DNA of 18,010 bases from CAYVMN01 sp964452575 (GCA_964452575.1 CAYVMN010000089.1:1-18010), one strand, 5' to 3'. Positions 7,507 to 14,777 are shown, counted from the stretch's first letter. Notes: a model not told the origin generated them from the letters alone. A program made the numbers and translations.

Positions 7507-10247
7507 CCACGGGACGACATACTAATTACAGTCTCTGGATGCCATGGATTTTCGTGTTACCTCTTCTGATATTCTTGTTTAGCTCCTGTGGTCCTATCAA
7601 AGAACCTAAGCCAATAGTCTACATAGAGAAAAAAAACATTCCTCGAAAGATAGCTGTGCTTCCGGTCAGATATATCCCGAAAAAGGAAAAGAAGACAATT
7701 GACCTGGAGGTGGCACCTGATAGCGAAAAGGGAAAATTCATAGCAGACCTGGTGAGGGGCGTTTTTCAAAACCAGCTCGCAGGAAAGGGGTATGTAACCC
7801 TGCCAATGGAAAAGGTTGACCAAAAGTTGGAGGCATCCAAGGAGGTCAAGGACTGGCAATCTGTATCTCCTAAGAGTCTTTGCAAGGCTCTGGGGGTGAA
7901 CGCACTCATCTATCCGGAGATCAGTTCAGCTACCATGATCAAGTTGATCGCCTATGACGAATATTCCATCGAGGCGCAGCTGAAGATGGTCAATAGCCGG
8001 GGAGAGAACCTGGGGACGTGGAAGGATTCTGCCTCAAAGAGAAAAATAGCGACCCCCACTGGCGTATTAGGGGTGGCAGCTACCTTGCTCGGGGCGGCTT
8101 TGGATGAGTCAGAGAGAAAACACATGAGACTCGTTGTCTATGATTTGGGCTATAAGATCAGTGAGTTTATCCCCGAAAACCCTCAGGAGAAGGCCCTCCC
8201 GCAGCTAATGTCTGTACTTACAAATGTAGACAAAGGCACCTTTGCAGCAGGGGAGCAGGTCGAAGTTGAGGTGACTGCTGAGGAGGATCTTACCTGCACC
8301 TTTGATCTGGGAGATTTCAAGAAAGGAATCCCAATGGCTGCCAAGGAAGGCGGAAACTACAAGGGGCTCTATTTTGTGCGTGAGGGCGACAAGGCATCCA
8401 TGGTGCCTGTCCAGATCCGGCTCGTGAAGCCCAATGGAGTGGAAAGGCTCTGGATAGAGACCGGCGGCACTGTAACCATCGATGCCGTTGCCCCGCCTCC
8501 CCCCGGCGAACTGAAAGCCGTCTCGAGTAAGCAAGGGATTTCTCTTTCCTGGATCCTTCCGCAGACCGAGGACCTAAACGAGTTTGTGGTGGAAAGGAGC
8601 GATAAGCCTGTTGGGGATTTCACGCCCTTGACCAGGACCAAAGATTTGACTTACCTGGACCAGGAGATCACCCAGGGCGTGACTTACTATTACAGGGTCC
8701 GCTCTGTGGATAGCATAGGCAATCAGTCCTCACCCACAAAGATTGCAGATGTTACCATGCCTTTCTTTAAAGAGATCAAACTGTCCAGAGAGGTAAAGGG
8801 GGTCCTGGTCCCTGGTGTATATCTCCTGGAAGGGGAGACTGTCGTCCACAAGGGAGAGGTTCTCAAAATAGGCCCTGCATCAAAACTCAAGTTCTCTCCC
8901 GGAGGAAAGCTGGCGGTAAACGGTGTGTTGAAGGTCAATGGATCGCAGGAACGCTCTGCCGTGTTTGAAGGTGATGGATGGCAAGGGGTCCATGTGGCCG
9001 CAGAGGGTCGCGCCGAGCTCTCGAACACCAGCATAAGGGGATGCGCGCCCTGCATCGTGGATGATGGCGGCTATCTTGACATCCAATCGGTTTCGGTTCA
9101 CGGAAGGGAGGGGGACGGAGTCAAAATAGGGCCAAACAGTGTATTTGAGGTCTCGGATATTCAGGTGAGCGGGTGTCAGAAAGGGCTTGTTCTCGATGGA
9201 GGAAAAGGAAAGATCCAGGGAGGCACATTTACCAGGAACAAGATCGGCGTAGAATTCATCAGCGGCAATATTGAGCTGGTAAACAACAATATCCTAGAGA
9301 ATAAGGACAAAGAGGTCGTCTCTCGCGGAAAGCTGATCCTTTATGGTAACTATCTGGGGGCCGCGAACGTGAAGGATCTTAAACTGGAAGGTGACATACT
9401 GGTAAAGAGCCTGCTTGACGCCCCTTACCCCCATGGCCGGAAGGTGGTCCTGGTAGACGAAAAGGAAATCACCCCTGAGGTGATTCAGGCCCGTTTTCAA
9501 AAATATAAGGAACAGGGCATACAGGCCTTTACAAACAGGAAATTTGGCGATGCCCATCAAGCCCTCAGCAAGGCCATGCAATTGAAGGACGATAGGGACG
9601 TTTTTCTTTACATGGCATACACCCAGATGATCCTGGGAGAGGAGGCCAACCTGGAAAAACTCCTTCAAAAAGGAATAGAGGTCTTCCCGTATGAGATTAG
9701 ACTCTACCAGGTCTATGCCAAACACCTTGCGGCCACGGGAAGGAAAAAAGAGGCCCTATCTCTCCTGGAGAAGGCCTCAAGAATGAATCCGGATGACCAG
9801 ACCGTTAAGATAATGAAGGCGAGCCTGGTTGAGACCCCCAAACCTGGAACTGTTGCCCGAGAAAAACGACAGGTAGTAAAGACGGATAAAGAGATATTTG
9901 AGGAGCTTAAATCTCAAGGCATTGATGCATTTAGGAAGAAAGATTTTAAAGAAGCAAGCAAGGACCTCTCCGAGGCCCTTTCAATAAGAGATGACAGGGA
10001 GGTGTACCTCTACCAGGCCTATACCCAAATGAGCCTGGGAGATAATCCCGGGCTCGAGAAGACCCTGGAGAGGGGGATCAAGGCATTCCCTGAGGAGGTG
10101 AGACTGTATCAGGTCTACGTGAGATACCTCGCGTCTACGGGAGAGATAAAAAGGGCCATGTCCCTGGTGAAAAAGGGACTTGAAATGAAACCGGATGACA
10201 GGAATTTGAATTTCCTTAAGGAATATCTGGAGGGTATGAAGAAATAG
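7503..10247 (+). CDS. Multidomain lipoprotein: GNA1162-like, FN3, beta-helix and duplicated TPR
   Basis: 914 residues, translationally coupled to the AsmA gene, with AGGAGG at 7492-7497. The signal peptide ends in FSSC (Cys29), a plausible lipobox. Residues ~46-225 resemble the GNA1162/DUF799 lipoprotein family (KIAVLPVRYIPKK, NQLAGKGYVTLP, KALGVNALIYPEI, TPTGVLGVAATLLGAALD). Residues ~228-325 form a strand-rich module. Residues ~330-420 are a fibronectin type III domain (PPGELKAVSSKQGISLSW, TYYYRVRSVDSIGNQSSP). Residues ~430-635 are a right-handed parallel beta-helix of pectin-lyase type (LKIGPASKLKFSPGGKL, GDGWQGVHVAAEG). Residues ~656-775 and ~793-912 are two copies of the same TPR block, sharing VRLYQVY/IRLYQVY and AYTQM. 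DUF799 lipoproteins usually stand alone, so this fusion is unusual. Likely a periplasm- or surface-facing scaffold. Confidence 0.85.
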   Translation: MTTGRHTNYSLWMPWIFVLPLLIFLFSSCGPIKEPKPIVYIEKKNIPRKIAVLPVRYIPKKEKKTIDLEVAPDSEKGKFIADLVRGVFQNQLAGKGYVTLPMEKVDQKLEASKEVKDWQSVSPKSLCKALGVNALIYPEISSATMIKLIAYDEYSIEAQLKMVNSRGENLGTWKDSASKRKIATPTGVLGVAATLLGAALDESERKHMRLVVYDLGYKISEFIPENPQEKALPQLMSVLTNVDKGTFAAGEQVEVEVTAEEDLTCTFDLGDFKKGIPMAAKEGGNYKGLYFVREGDKASMVPVQIRLVKPNGVERLWIETGGTVTIDAVAPPPPGELKAVSSKQGISLSWILPQTEDLNEFVVERSDKPVGDFTPLTRTKDLTYLDQEITQGVTYYYRVRSVDSIGNQSSPTKIADVTMPFFKEIKLSREVKGVLVPGVYLLEGETVVHKGEVLKIGPASKLKFSPGGKLAVNGVLKVNGSQERSAVFEGDGWQGVHVAAEGRAELSNTSIRGCAPCIVDDGGYLDIQSVSVHGREGDGVKIGPNSVFEVSDIQVSGCQKGLVLDGGKGKIQGGTFTRNKIGVEFISGNIELVNNNILENKDKEVVSRGKLILYGNYLGAANVKDLKLEGDILVKSLLDAPYPHGRKVVLVDEKEITPEVIQARFQKYKEQGIQAFTNRKFGDAHQALSKAMQLKDDRDVFLYMAYTQMILGEEANLEKLLQKGIEVFPYEIRLYQVYAKHLAATGRKKEALSLLEKASRMNPDDQTVKIMKASLVETPKPGTVAREKRQVVKTDKEIFEELKSQGIDAFRKKDFKEASKDLSEALSIRDDREVYLYQAYTQMSLGDNPGLEKTLERGIKAFPEEVRLYQVYVRYLASTGEIKRAMSLVKKGLEMKPDDRNLNFLKEYLEGMKK

Positions 10248-10283
10248 TTGGCCTGATGCCCAAGATATACCGGAAAGGCAAAA

Positions 10284-11804
10284 ATGAAGAATCCTGCTTT
10301 ATTCTTGACGTTACTATCTCTTCTTATATTTCACTGCTCCACGTGTCCTGCACAGGAGGATCTGGAAAGGGAACGCGAGGCCCGCTACGACATCAATTAT
10401 GCTAGTTATTTGATTGAGGTGGGAAAATACATGGAGGCCCTTGAGAACTATGAAACGGCTATCGAGCTCACCTCACTGCCCAAGACAAAGATTGATGCCC
10501 TCCTCGCCAAGGCAACGCTTCTCTCCGCCTTTCTGGATGCCCCAGAGGAGGCCCTTAAGGTCTACCGTCAGGTCTATAGAGACTACGCCCAGGCTGCGGA
10601 GATTGCCCGTTACAGAGAAGGCCTGCTCCTCTTTCAGCTTGACCGCCCCAAGGAGGCCAAAGAGGTCCTCAAAGATTATTTAAAGAAATACCCCATTGGA
10701 AGATTTCGTTTCCAGGCCGAGGCCCTGTTGGAACAGATAGAGAAGATCGTGCCGCCACCTCCACCCCCCGAGGTCAAACGGCCCGAGGTACGCGTCCGCC
10801 TCTGCAAGACAGGCGGAACGGTAACAATAAAGGGGTCTCCGGTCTGCATGGACGATTTGGGATGCAAAGAGGGCTTTGAGGTCAGGGAGGCTGACGGGAA
10901 GATATTGATAGACGGAACACCCATAGACAAGAGGAAGATCTTTTTTGAAAGCAAGGGCCTTCTTGATATGATCTGCCAAAAGAAGAATAAGCAACTCCGG
11001 GGGAAACTCTTGGCAGAATCGAAGGAGGGAAGCCTTCTCATCATCAACTATGTGGACATAGAAGACTATCTTAAGTCTGTGGTTCCGTCCGAATCCTATT
11101 CGTCTTGGCCCCTTGAGACCCTTAAGGCCCAGGCCGTTGCTGCTCGCACCTATGCCTATTACCAGGTTCTGCATAGAAAGGACTGGGATTATGACCTCGT
11201 TGACGATGAGGGGGATCAGGCATACAAGGGGGCAAAAAGAGAACGCCCTGGTTCTACCCGCGCAGTGGAAGAAACCACAGGCAGGATTCTCAGCCACGAG
11301 GAAAGGCCCATACTCGCTATGTATAGCGCCAACAGCGGTGGGCACACCGCCGATGCCAAGTCCATCTTCAGCCTCAGCAAGCCCTATTTGGTGGCACACC
11401 CCGATCCAGAGAGCCTTAAGGGAAAGATGGCTCGCTGGACAAGGAGATTTTCGGCCGCCGAGATAGAATCGGCCATGAGAAACAGGGGGATCAACATAAG
11501 TGGACTAAGGAGTATTGAGCCTGAAGAGAGGGGGCCATCCGGCCGCATTGTCAAGGTCCGCATAAATTTTGACGGGGAAAGCAGGGTGTTTCGCACGCGG
11601 ACCACGCTCCGAAGGGCCCTCAAACTTCCGGAGATCCTTCTGGAGATCGAGCAGAAGAACGGCCATTACGTATTCAATGGTCGTGGATGGGGGCATGGAG
11701 TTGGCTATTCCCAGTGGGGATCTGCCATTCTAGGGGAAAAAACTTCCTACGGCCATATCCTAGAGTTCTATTATCCTAACGCTTCGCTGCTGAAAAAGTG
11801 GTAG
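10284..11804 (+). CDS. TPR-SpoIID domain peptidoglycan-processing protein
   Basis: 506 residues with a signal peptide (to about CPA at 21-23). Residues ~33-153 are TPR-like repeats (ASYLIEVGKYMEALENYETA, RYREGLLLFQLDRPKEAKEV). A polyproline linker lies at 157-162. The SpoIID/LytB domain occupies ~165-506 with its main hallmarks: VDIEDYLKSVVPSE (Glu270, at the position of the proposed SpoIID catalytic Glu), LKAQAVAARTYAYY (280-293), YSANSGGHT (347-355), GRGWGHGVGYSQWG (466-479) and a final ILEFYYPNA. SpoIID proteins cleave peptidoglycan glycan strands lacking stem peptides; outside spore formers the domain is found in wall-remodelling proteins. It follows the fusion lipoprotein after 36 bases with GGAAAGG upstream, so it closes the cluster. 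A role in opening the wall for the neighbouring envelope proteins is my inference. Confidence 0.9.
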   Translation: MKNPALFLTLLSLLIFHCSTCPAQEDLEREREARYDINYASYLIEVGKYMEALENYETAIELTSLPKTKIDALLAKATLLSAFLDAPEEALKVYRQVYRDYAQAAEIARYREGLLLFQLDRPKEAKEVLKDYLKKYPIGRFRFQAEALLEQIEKIVPPPPPPEVKRPEVRVRLCKTGGTVTIKGSPVCMDDLGCKEGFEVREADGKILIDGTPIDKRKIFFESKGLLDMICQKKNKQLRGKLLAESKEGSLLIINYVDIEDYLKSVVPSESYSSWPLETLKAQAVAARTYAYYQVLHRKDWDYDLVDDEGDQAYKGAKRERPGSTRAVEETTGRILSHEERPILAMYSANSGGHTADAKSIFSLSKPYLVAHPDPESLKGKMARWTRRFSAAEIESAMRNRGINISGLRSIEPEERGPSGRIVKVRINFDGESRVFRTRTTLRRALKLPEILLEIEQKNGHYVFNGRGWGHGVGYSQWGSAILGEKTSYGHILEFYYPNASLLKKW

Positions 11805-11871
11805 GTGAGGGGCAGTTTGGAGTCGAAAAATGCCTGTTACTTACAGAAAAGATAGGGTTTCCTTGTGTGTG

Positions 11872-12057
11872 GAAAGGGGGACGTTCTTCGAAATTTCAAT
11901 CCAAGGGTTGGTGGTTACTTTCTTGGGCGAATGTTTTCTGTCTGCCCAAACAGTCTGGTGAGATCCGTCACGCTTATTCCCAATTCCCCTGCTGCCCGAT
12001 AACACGGAAGACCTCTCGCAGCCACCCTTAGTCAAAATTGAAAAATTGAAGAGCGTC
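11872..12057 (-). mobile_element. Deleted transposon derivative (MITE-like), copy 1
   Basis: Shortest (186 bp) of three direct copies. The left terminal inverted repeat is intact at 11874-11900 (AAGGGGGACGTTCTTC then GAAATTTCAAT). The right one (12037-12057) ends at GAAGAGCGTC and has lost the terminal CCCCCTT. Relative to copies 2 and 3 it lacks about 40 bases in the middle. The minus strand reads ELGISVTDLTRLFGQT, the C-terminal helix-turn-helix region of a REP-associated transposase. It starts 67 bases after the SpoIID stop and ends 79 bases before the second FlgO-like gene; the remaining bases to either side show nothing else. Confidence 0.75.
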
Positions 12058-12136
12058 AGAGAACAGATGAAAATCAATGACAATTTTCAGACTATTCTTA
12101 TTCTGGCGATGCCACAAGTATAGGAGGTAATGAATC

Positions 12137-13141
12137 ATGAAAAAGTTGGCTTGGCGCATTAAAAAGCTGGGGTTTAAGGCGGTACCTTGCTGCATCTTGG
12201 TAGCATCCTTTCTTCTGGCAACTCCCCACTTTTCCGCTGCCTATGAGACGGAAATAAATAACCTGTCGAAATCTATGGCTGAAAAAATTGCCAGATCAGG
12301 CAAAAAGACGATAGCTGTTGTGGATTTCACCGACCTTCAGGGAAATATCACGGAACTCGGTAGATTCTTGGCTGAGGAGCTTTCTTCTGAGCTTGTCAGT
12401 GCTGGCAAACCATTTGAGGTGGTAGATAGGATGCATTTAAGGACGATCCTTTCCGAGCATAAGCTTTCGCTAACCGGATTAGTCGATCCTAAAACAGTAA
12501 AGAAGTTGGGTCAGCTATCAGGAGTTGATGCCATTGTTATTGGCACGGTTACCCCCTTTGGTGAAAGCGTAAGGCTATCTATTAAGGTTTTGGCCACGGA
12601 TACTGCGAAGATTATCGGCTCTTCTCGAGGCAATATTCCGAAGACCGATGCTATAGAAGAACTTTTGGGCAAGGGGATAGACACGACGGCGAAGGTTACA
12701 GGGAAGGGGTTACCTGCGAGAGAAAGTGGGAAAGCAAAAGGAAGTGGTCCCATTAGAAAGGTTGACGAGCGTAACTTTACCTTCGAGTTACAGGAATGCA
12801 AGATGTCAGGAAAAAATGTAACTTGCCATCTCCTAATTACAAACAACGGTGAAGACGAAAAACTAGAAATATCTGGTAAACACCACCCTTATGGGCCGCC
12901 GTCAAGAATGTTTGATGAGTATGGAAATATTTATGGGGCTGAAGCCATTCAATTTGGCAACAAAAAGGGGAATAACCCAGAACTCCTAACCGTCTCAGGT
13001 GTCCCTGTTAAGGCCATAATTCATTTTGAGGATGTTTCACCAAGCACGAGAGAAATAAAATTACTCGAACTTCGCTGTTGGACAACAAAAGACAGAAAGA
13101 CGTTTCGACCGCAGTTTCGTGACCTCCTTTTACAAAAATGA
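12137..13141 (+). CDS. Secreted FlgO/CsgG-like envelope protein (paralog 2)
   Basis: 334 residues, preceded by AGGAGGT eight bases before the ATG. A signal peptide with an extended basic start (MKKLAWRIKKLGFKAVP, then ILVASFLLATPHFSAA) predicts export. Residues ~52-185 repeat the FlgO-like domain of paralog 1: KKTIAVVDFTDLQGN, FEVVDR, KLSLTG, GVDAIVIGTVTPFGE. My hand alignment gives about two thirds identity over ~134 residues. The C-terminal ~120 residues differ from paralog 1 (FTFELQECKMSGKNVTCHLL, FDEYGNIYG, VPVKAIIHFEDVS) but again look like a beta-sandwich, similar to DUF4352-type domains. The gene is alone between transposon-derivative copies 1 and 2, outside the main cluster. The conserved N-domain with variable C-module suggests a common anchor presenting different binding or structural modules; that is an inference. 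Confidence 0.85.
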   Translation: MKKLAWRIKKLGFKAVPCCILVASFLLATPHFSAAYETEINNLSKSMAEKIARSGKKTIAVVDFTDLQGNITELGRFLAEELSSELVSAGKPFEVVDRMHLRTILSEHKLSLTGLVDPKTVKKLGQLSGVDAIVIGTVTPFGESVRLSIKVLATDTAKIIGSSRGNIPKTDAIEELLGKGIDTTAKVTGKGLPARESGKAKGSGPIRKVDERNFTFELQECKMSGKNVTCHLLITNNGEDEKLEISGKHHPYGPPSRMFDEYGNIYGAEAIQFGNKKGNNPELLTVSGVPVKAIIHFEDVSPSTREIKLLELRCWTTKDRKTFRPQFRDLLLQK

Positions 13142-13294
13142 CTATCATGGATCATGTTGGTGAGCTTAGAGAAAGAGACATCAGGGATATACTGTTTTCA
13201 CGGCTGAACACTTGGTAGTTTGCGACAGGGGGCAAAAATAATGGCCAAATAAAGGTAAAATGGTCAAAATGTAACAAGGAATTTTACATGAAAC

Positions 13295-13525
13295 GGAAAG
13301 GGGAACCTTCTTCGAAATTTCAATCCAAGGGTTGGTGATTACTTTCTGGGGCGATTGCTTCTCTCTTGCATACTACGTAACTTATGGAAAAGGGCTTCAT
13401 TCCAAATAGCCTGTGGCTGGTGAGGTCTGTCAGGCTCATCCCCAATTCCCTTGTTGCCCAGTAGGACATGAGACTTCTCGCAGCCACCCTTATTCTAAAT
13501 TGAAAAATTGAAGAACACCCCCATC
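13295..13525 (-). mobile_element. Deleted transposon derivative (MITE-like), copy 2
   Basis: Direct repeat of copies 1 and 3, ~230 bp, with imperfect terminal inverted repeats at 13298-13324 and 13499-13525 (GAAGAAC then CCCCC at the right end). It is the copy whose transposase frame is best preserved (see 13320-13487). The left flank (13142-13294) holds no supported gene. The right end abuts a scrap resembling a restriction-enzyme gene. No clear target-site duplication is visible by eye, so the insertion point cannot be fixed to the base. Confidence 0.78.
13320..13487 (-). pseudogene. C-terminal fragment of a REP-associated (Y1) transposase inside copy 2
   Basis: On the minus strand a 55-codon frame ends in TGA and reads VAARSLMSYWATRELGMSLT, then RLFGMKPFSISYVVCKREAI. 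This matches the C-terminal segment of REP-associated tyrosine (Y1, IS200-like) transposases as I know them: ARSLLCYWAVRELG followed by a helix-turn-helix of the form LxxRLGxxxPSISYAVKRGE. The HUH and Tyr catalytic parts are missing. The left-hand coding part appears deleted, so that the terminal repeat is joined directly to the tail. Copy 3 carries the same segment with a frameshift after LG. Confidence 0.6.
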
Positions 13526-13533
13526 ACTTACAG

Positions 13534-13678
13534 AAGCTAAAGCGGCGCTATCTGGATAAATAAGGCCCAGGCCGTGAACGCCCACGATGGTTTCGGAAAC
13601 TGGTGCTGTGCGGTGGCGAAACCACCGGGCGAGATCCGGGATATCCTGATCAAGACAAACAGAAAAGACGACAGATGA
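13534..13678 (+). pseudogene. Tail fragment possibly from a type III restriction-type (Res-like) protein
   Basis: Two abutting frames give KLKRRYLDK (13534-13560), then after a frame change AQAVNAHDGFGNWCCAV and PPGEIRDILIKTNRKDDR (13565-13678). A W-x-AVN-x-x-G-x-x-G-x-W pattern followed by a P-x-E/D-x-x-x-I-L helix is what I associate with the extreme C-terminus of type III restriction endonuclease-like helicases. Only ~45 residues remain, directly right of transposon-derivative copy 2. The attribution is from recalled patterns and could be wrong; that it is a gene fragment rather than a gene is clear. Confidence 0.4.
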
Positions 13679-13699
13679 ATCGTGCCTTGAATGTTGCGT

Positions 13700-13728
13700 T
13701 TGCTATATGTCAAATACCATGTTATCTT
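13700..13728 (+). promoter_or_regulatory. Candidate sigma-70 promoter of the DUF433-DUF5615 pair
   Basis: TTGCTA (13700-13705) and TATCTT (13723-13728) are separated by 17 bases, each matching four of six consensus positions. A TG one base upstream of the -10 hexamer makes an extended -10 (TGTTATCTT). It lies 37 bases before the ATG at 13766, a natural distance for a toxin-antitoxin-like operon promoter. Called by eye only. Confidence 0.35.
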
Positions 13729-13765
13729 ATGATTCGAGGAAATTTTGGGATGCGAGGTAGTGGAC

Positions 13766-14086
13766 ATGTCATTGACTTCTGAAAAAACAAAGTATGAGCA
13801 TGTGGCACTGGATACCAACGGGGTACCTGTCATAGCGGGTACAAGCATGAAGGTCATCGAGATCGTCCTGGAAAAGACCGCCTACGGGTGGAGCCCTGAA
13901 GAGCTGTATTTTCAGCATCCTCACCTGACACTGGGCCAGATATACTCTGCATTAGCCTACTACTGGGATCATCAAGAAGAACTTGACAGGGATATTGAAA
14001 GAAGGCTTGCTTTTGCGAACCAGGTTCGGAAAATCGCCGGGCAAACACCTCTTGCCGCCAGGTTGAAATCCAAAGGATTGATCTGA
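13766..14086 (+). CDS. DUF433 antitoxin-like protein
   Basis: 106 residues from ATG 13766 (GAGGT at 13753-13757). A TTG at 13745 would add seven residues ahead of that ribosome site. The DUF433 signature is clear: HVALDTNGVPVIAGTSMKVI, then GWSPEELYFQHPHLTLGQIY and SALAYYWDHQEEL. DUF433 proteins have a small winged-helix-like DNA-binding fold and are commonly paired with PIN-like DUF5615 toxins, as here, where the partner starts two bases after this stop. The expected role is neutralising the partner and repressing the shared promoter. The pair lies between transposon-derivative copies 2 and 3, consistent with an accessory cassette. Confidence 0.85.
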   Translation: MSLTSEKTKYEHVALDTNGVPVIAGTSMKVIEIVLEKTAYGWSPEELYFQHPHLTLGQIYSALAYYWDHQEELDRDIERRLAFANQVRKIAGQTPLAARLKSKGLI

Positions 14087-14088
14087 TT

Positions 14089-14433
14089 GTGATTGCGCTC
14101 TATATGGACCATAATGTCCCCCGAGCCATAACCGTAGGCCTGCGTTTGCGTGGTATAGATGTCATTACAGCCTATGAAGATGGTGCGGGCGACATGGATG
14201 ATTCGGCGCTGTTAGATCGAGCGACTCAATTGGGTCGGGCGCTTTTTACACACGATGACGATCTTCTCGTCGAGGCAACCAAACGGCAACAAGAAGAGAC
14301 TCCTTTTGGGGGGGTAATCTATGCCCACCAGATGGGGACGACTATCGGCGCCTGCATCAAAGACCTGGAACTTATTTCAAATGCTGGCGAACCTGAAGAC
14401 CTGGTGAATCGAGTCCAATTCTTGCCACTCTAA
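14089..14433 (+). CDS. DUF5615 PIN-like protein, putative toxin
   Basis: 114 residues starting at GTG, two bases after the DUF433 stop, so translation is probably coupled. The DUF5615 (PIN-like/Mut7-C) pattern is visible: IALYMDHNVPRAITVGLRLR with Asp7, then GIDVITAYEDGAGDMDD, ALLDRATQLGRALFTHDDDL and FGGVIYAHQ. The conserved acidic residues (Asp7, Asp41-Asp42 region, the HDDD cluster) fit a metal-dependent nuclease site as in PIN domains. The putative role is RNA cleavage held in check by the DUF433 partner; activity is not proven for most DUF5615 proteins. Length is typical and the frame is intact. Downstream bases to 14542 hold no gene. Confidence 0.83.
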   Translation: MIALYMDHNVPRAITVGLRLRGIDVITAYEDGAGDMDDSALLDRATQLGRALFTHDDDLLVEATKRQQEETPFGGVIYAHQMGTTIGACIKDLELISNAGEPEDLVNRVQFLPL

Positions 14434-14542
14434 AGCATACCCGTATCTTAATCAAACTGTGCCCGGCAGGTGTTACTGAGGATGTCTTGTGATGGTCACT
14501 GATCCGAAACCTTAAGGTCAAAGTGGATGGGGGACATCCTAT

Positions 14543-14777
14543 GGAAAGGGGGATGTTCTTCGAAATTTCAATCCAGGGGTTGGGGATTACTTTCTGGGGC
14601 GAATGTTTCTCTTTTGCATACCCGACTGCGTAACTTATGGGAAAGGGCTTCATTCCAAATAGCCTGGGGTGGGTGATGTCTGTCAGGCTCATCCCAATGC
14701 CCTTGCTTCCCAGTAGCAAGGGAGACTGCTCCCGGCCACCCTTATTCTAAATTGAAAAATTGAAGAACGTCCCCCTT
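14543..14777 (-). mobile_element. Deleted transposon derivative (MITE-like), copy 3
   Basis: Longest (235 bp) and structurally most complete copy. Terminal inverted repeats at 14546-14572 and 14751-14777 match at 23 of 27 positions, beginning AAGGGGGA and GTTCTTC. The minus strand carries the transposase-tail region split by a frameshift: CYWEARALG then stop, and in the next frame MSLTDITHPRLFGMKPFPIS. Same orientation as copies 1 and 2. The 296 bases between this element and the nuclease start at 15074 contain no gene I can support. Confidence 0.78.

Noticed and set aside
10680..11399. Minus-strand frame of 239 codons opposite the SpoIID gene
   Set aside because: It lies fully inside the SpoIID gene, whose plus-strand motifs are clear. 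The minus frame has no recognisable motif or start signal.
14486..14530. GGTCACTGATCCGAAACC next to GGTCAAAGTGG, reminiscent of IS21-family ends
   Set aside because: Only one short half-match is visible and no istA/istB coding sequence is present, so an IS21 remnant cannot be supported.
14372..14719. Minus-strand 115-codon frame
   Set aside because: Much of it is the frameshifted transposase tail inside repeat copy 3 joined to antisense of the DUF5615 gene; not a gene in its own right. The similar frame at 11841-12083 in copy 1 is rejected for the same reason.
11872..14777. CRISPR or integron array suggested by three spaced direct repeats
   Set aside because: Units are about 200 bp with terminal inverted repeats and spacers of 1.0-1.2 kb containing complete genes; there are no short regular repeats, no attC-type structure and no integrase or cas gene.
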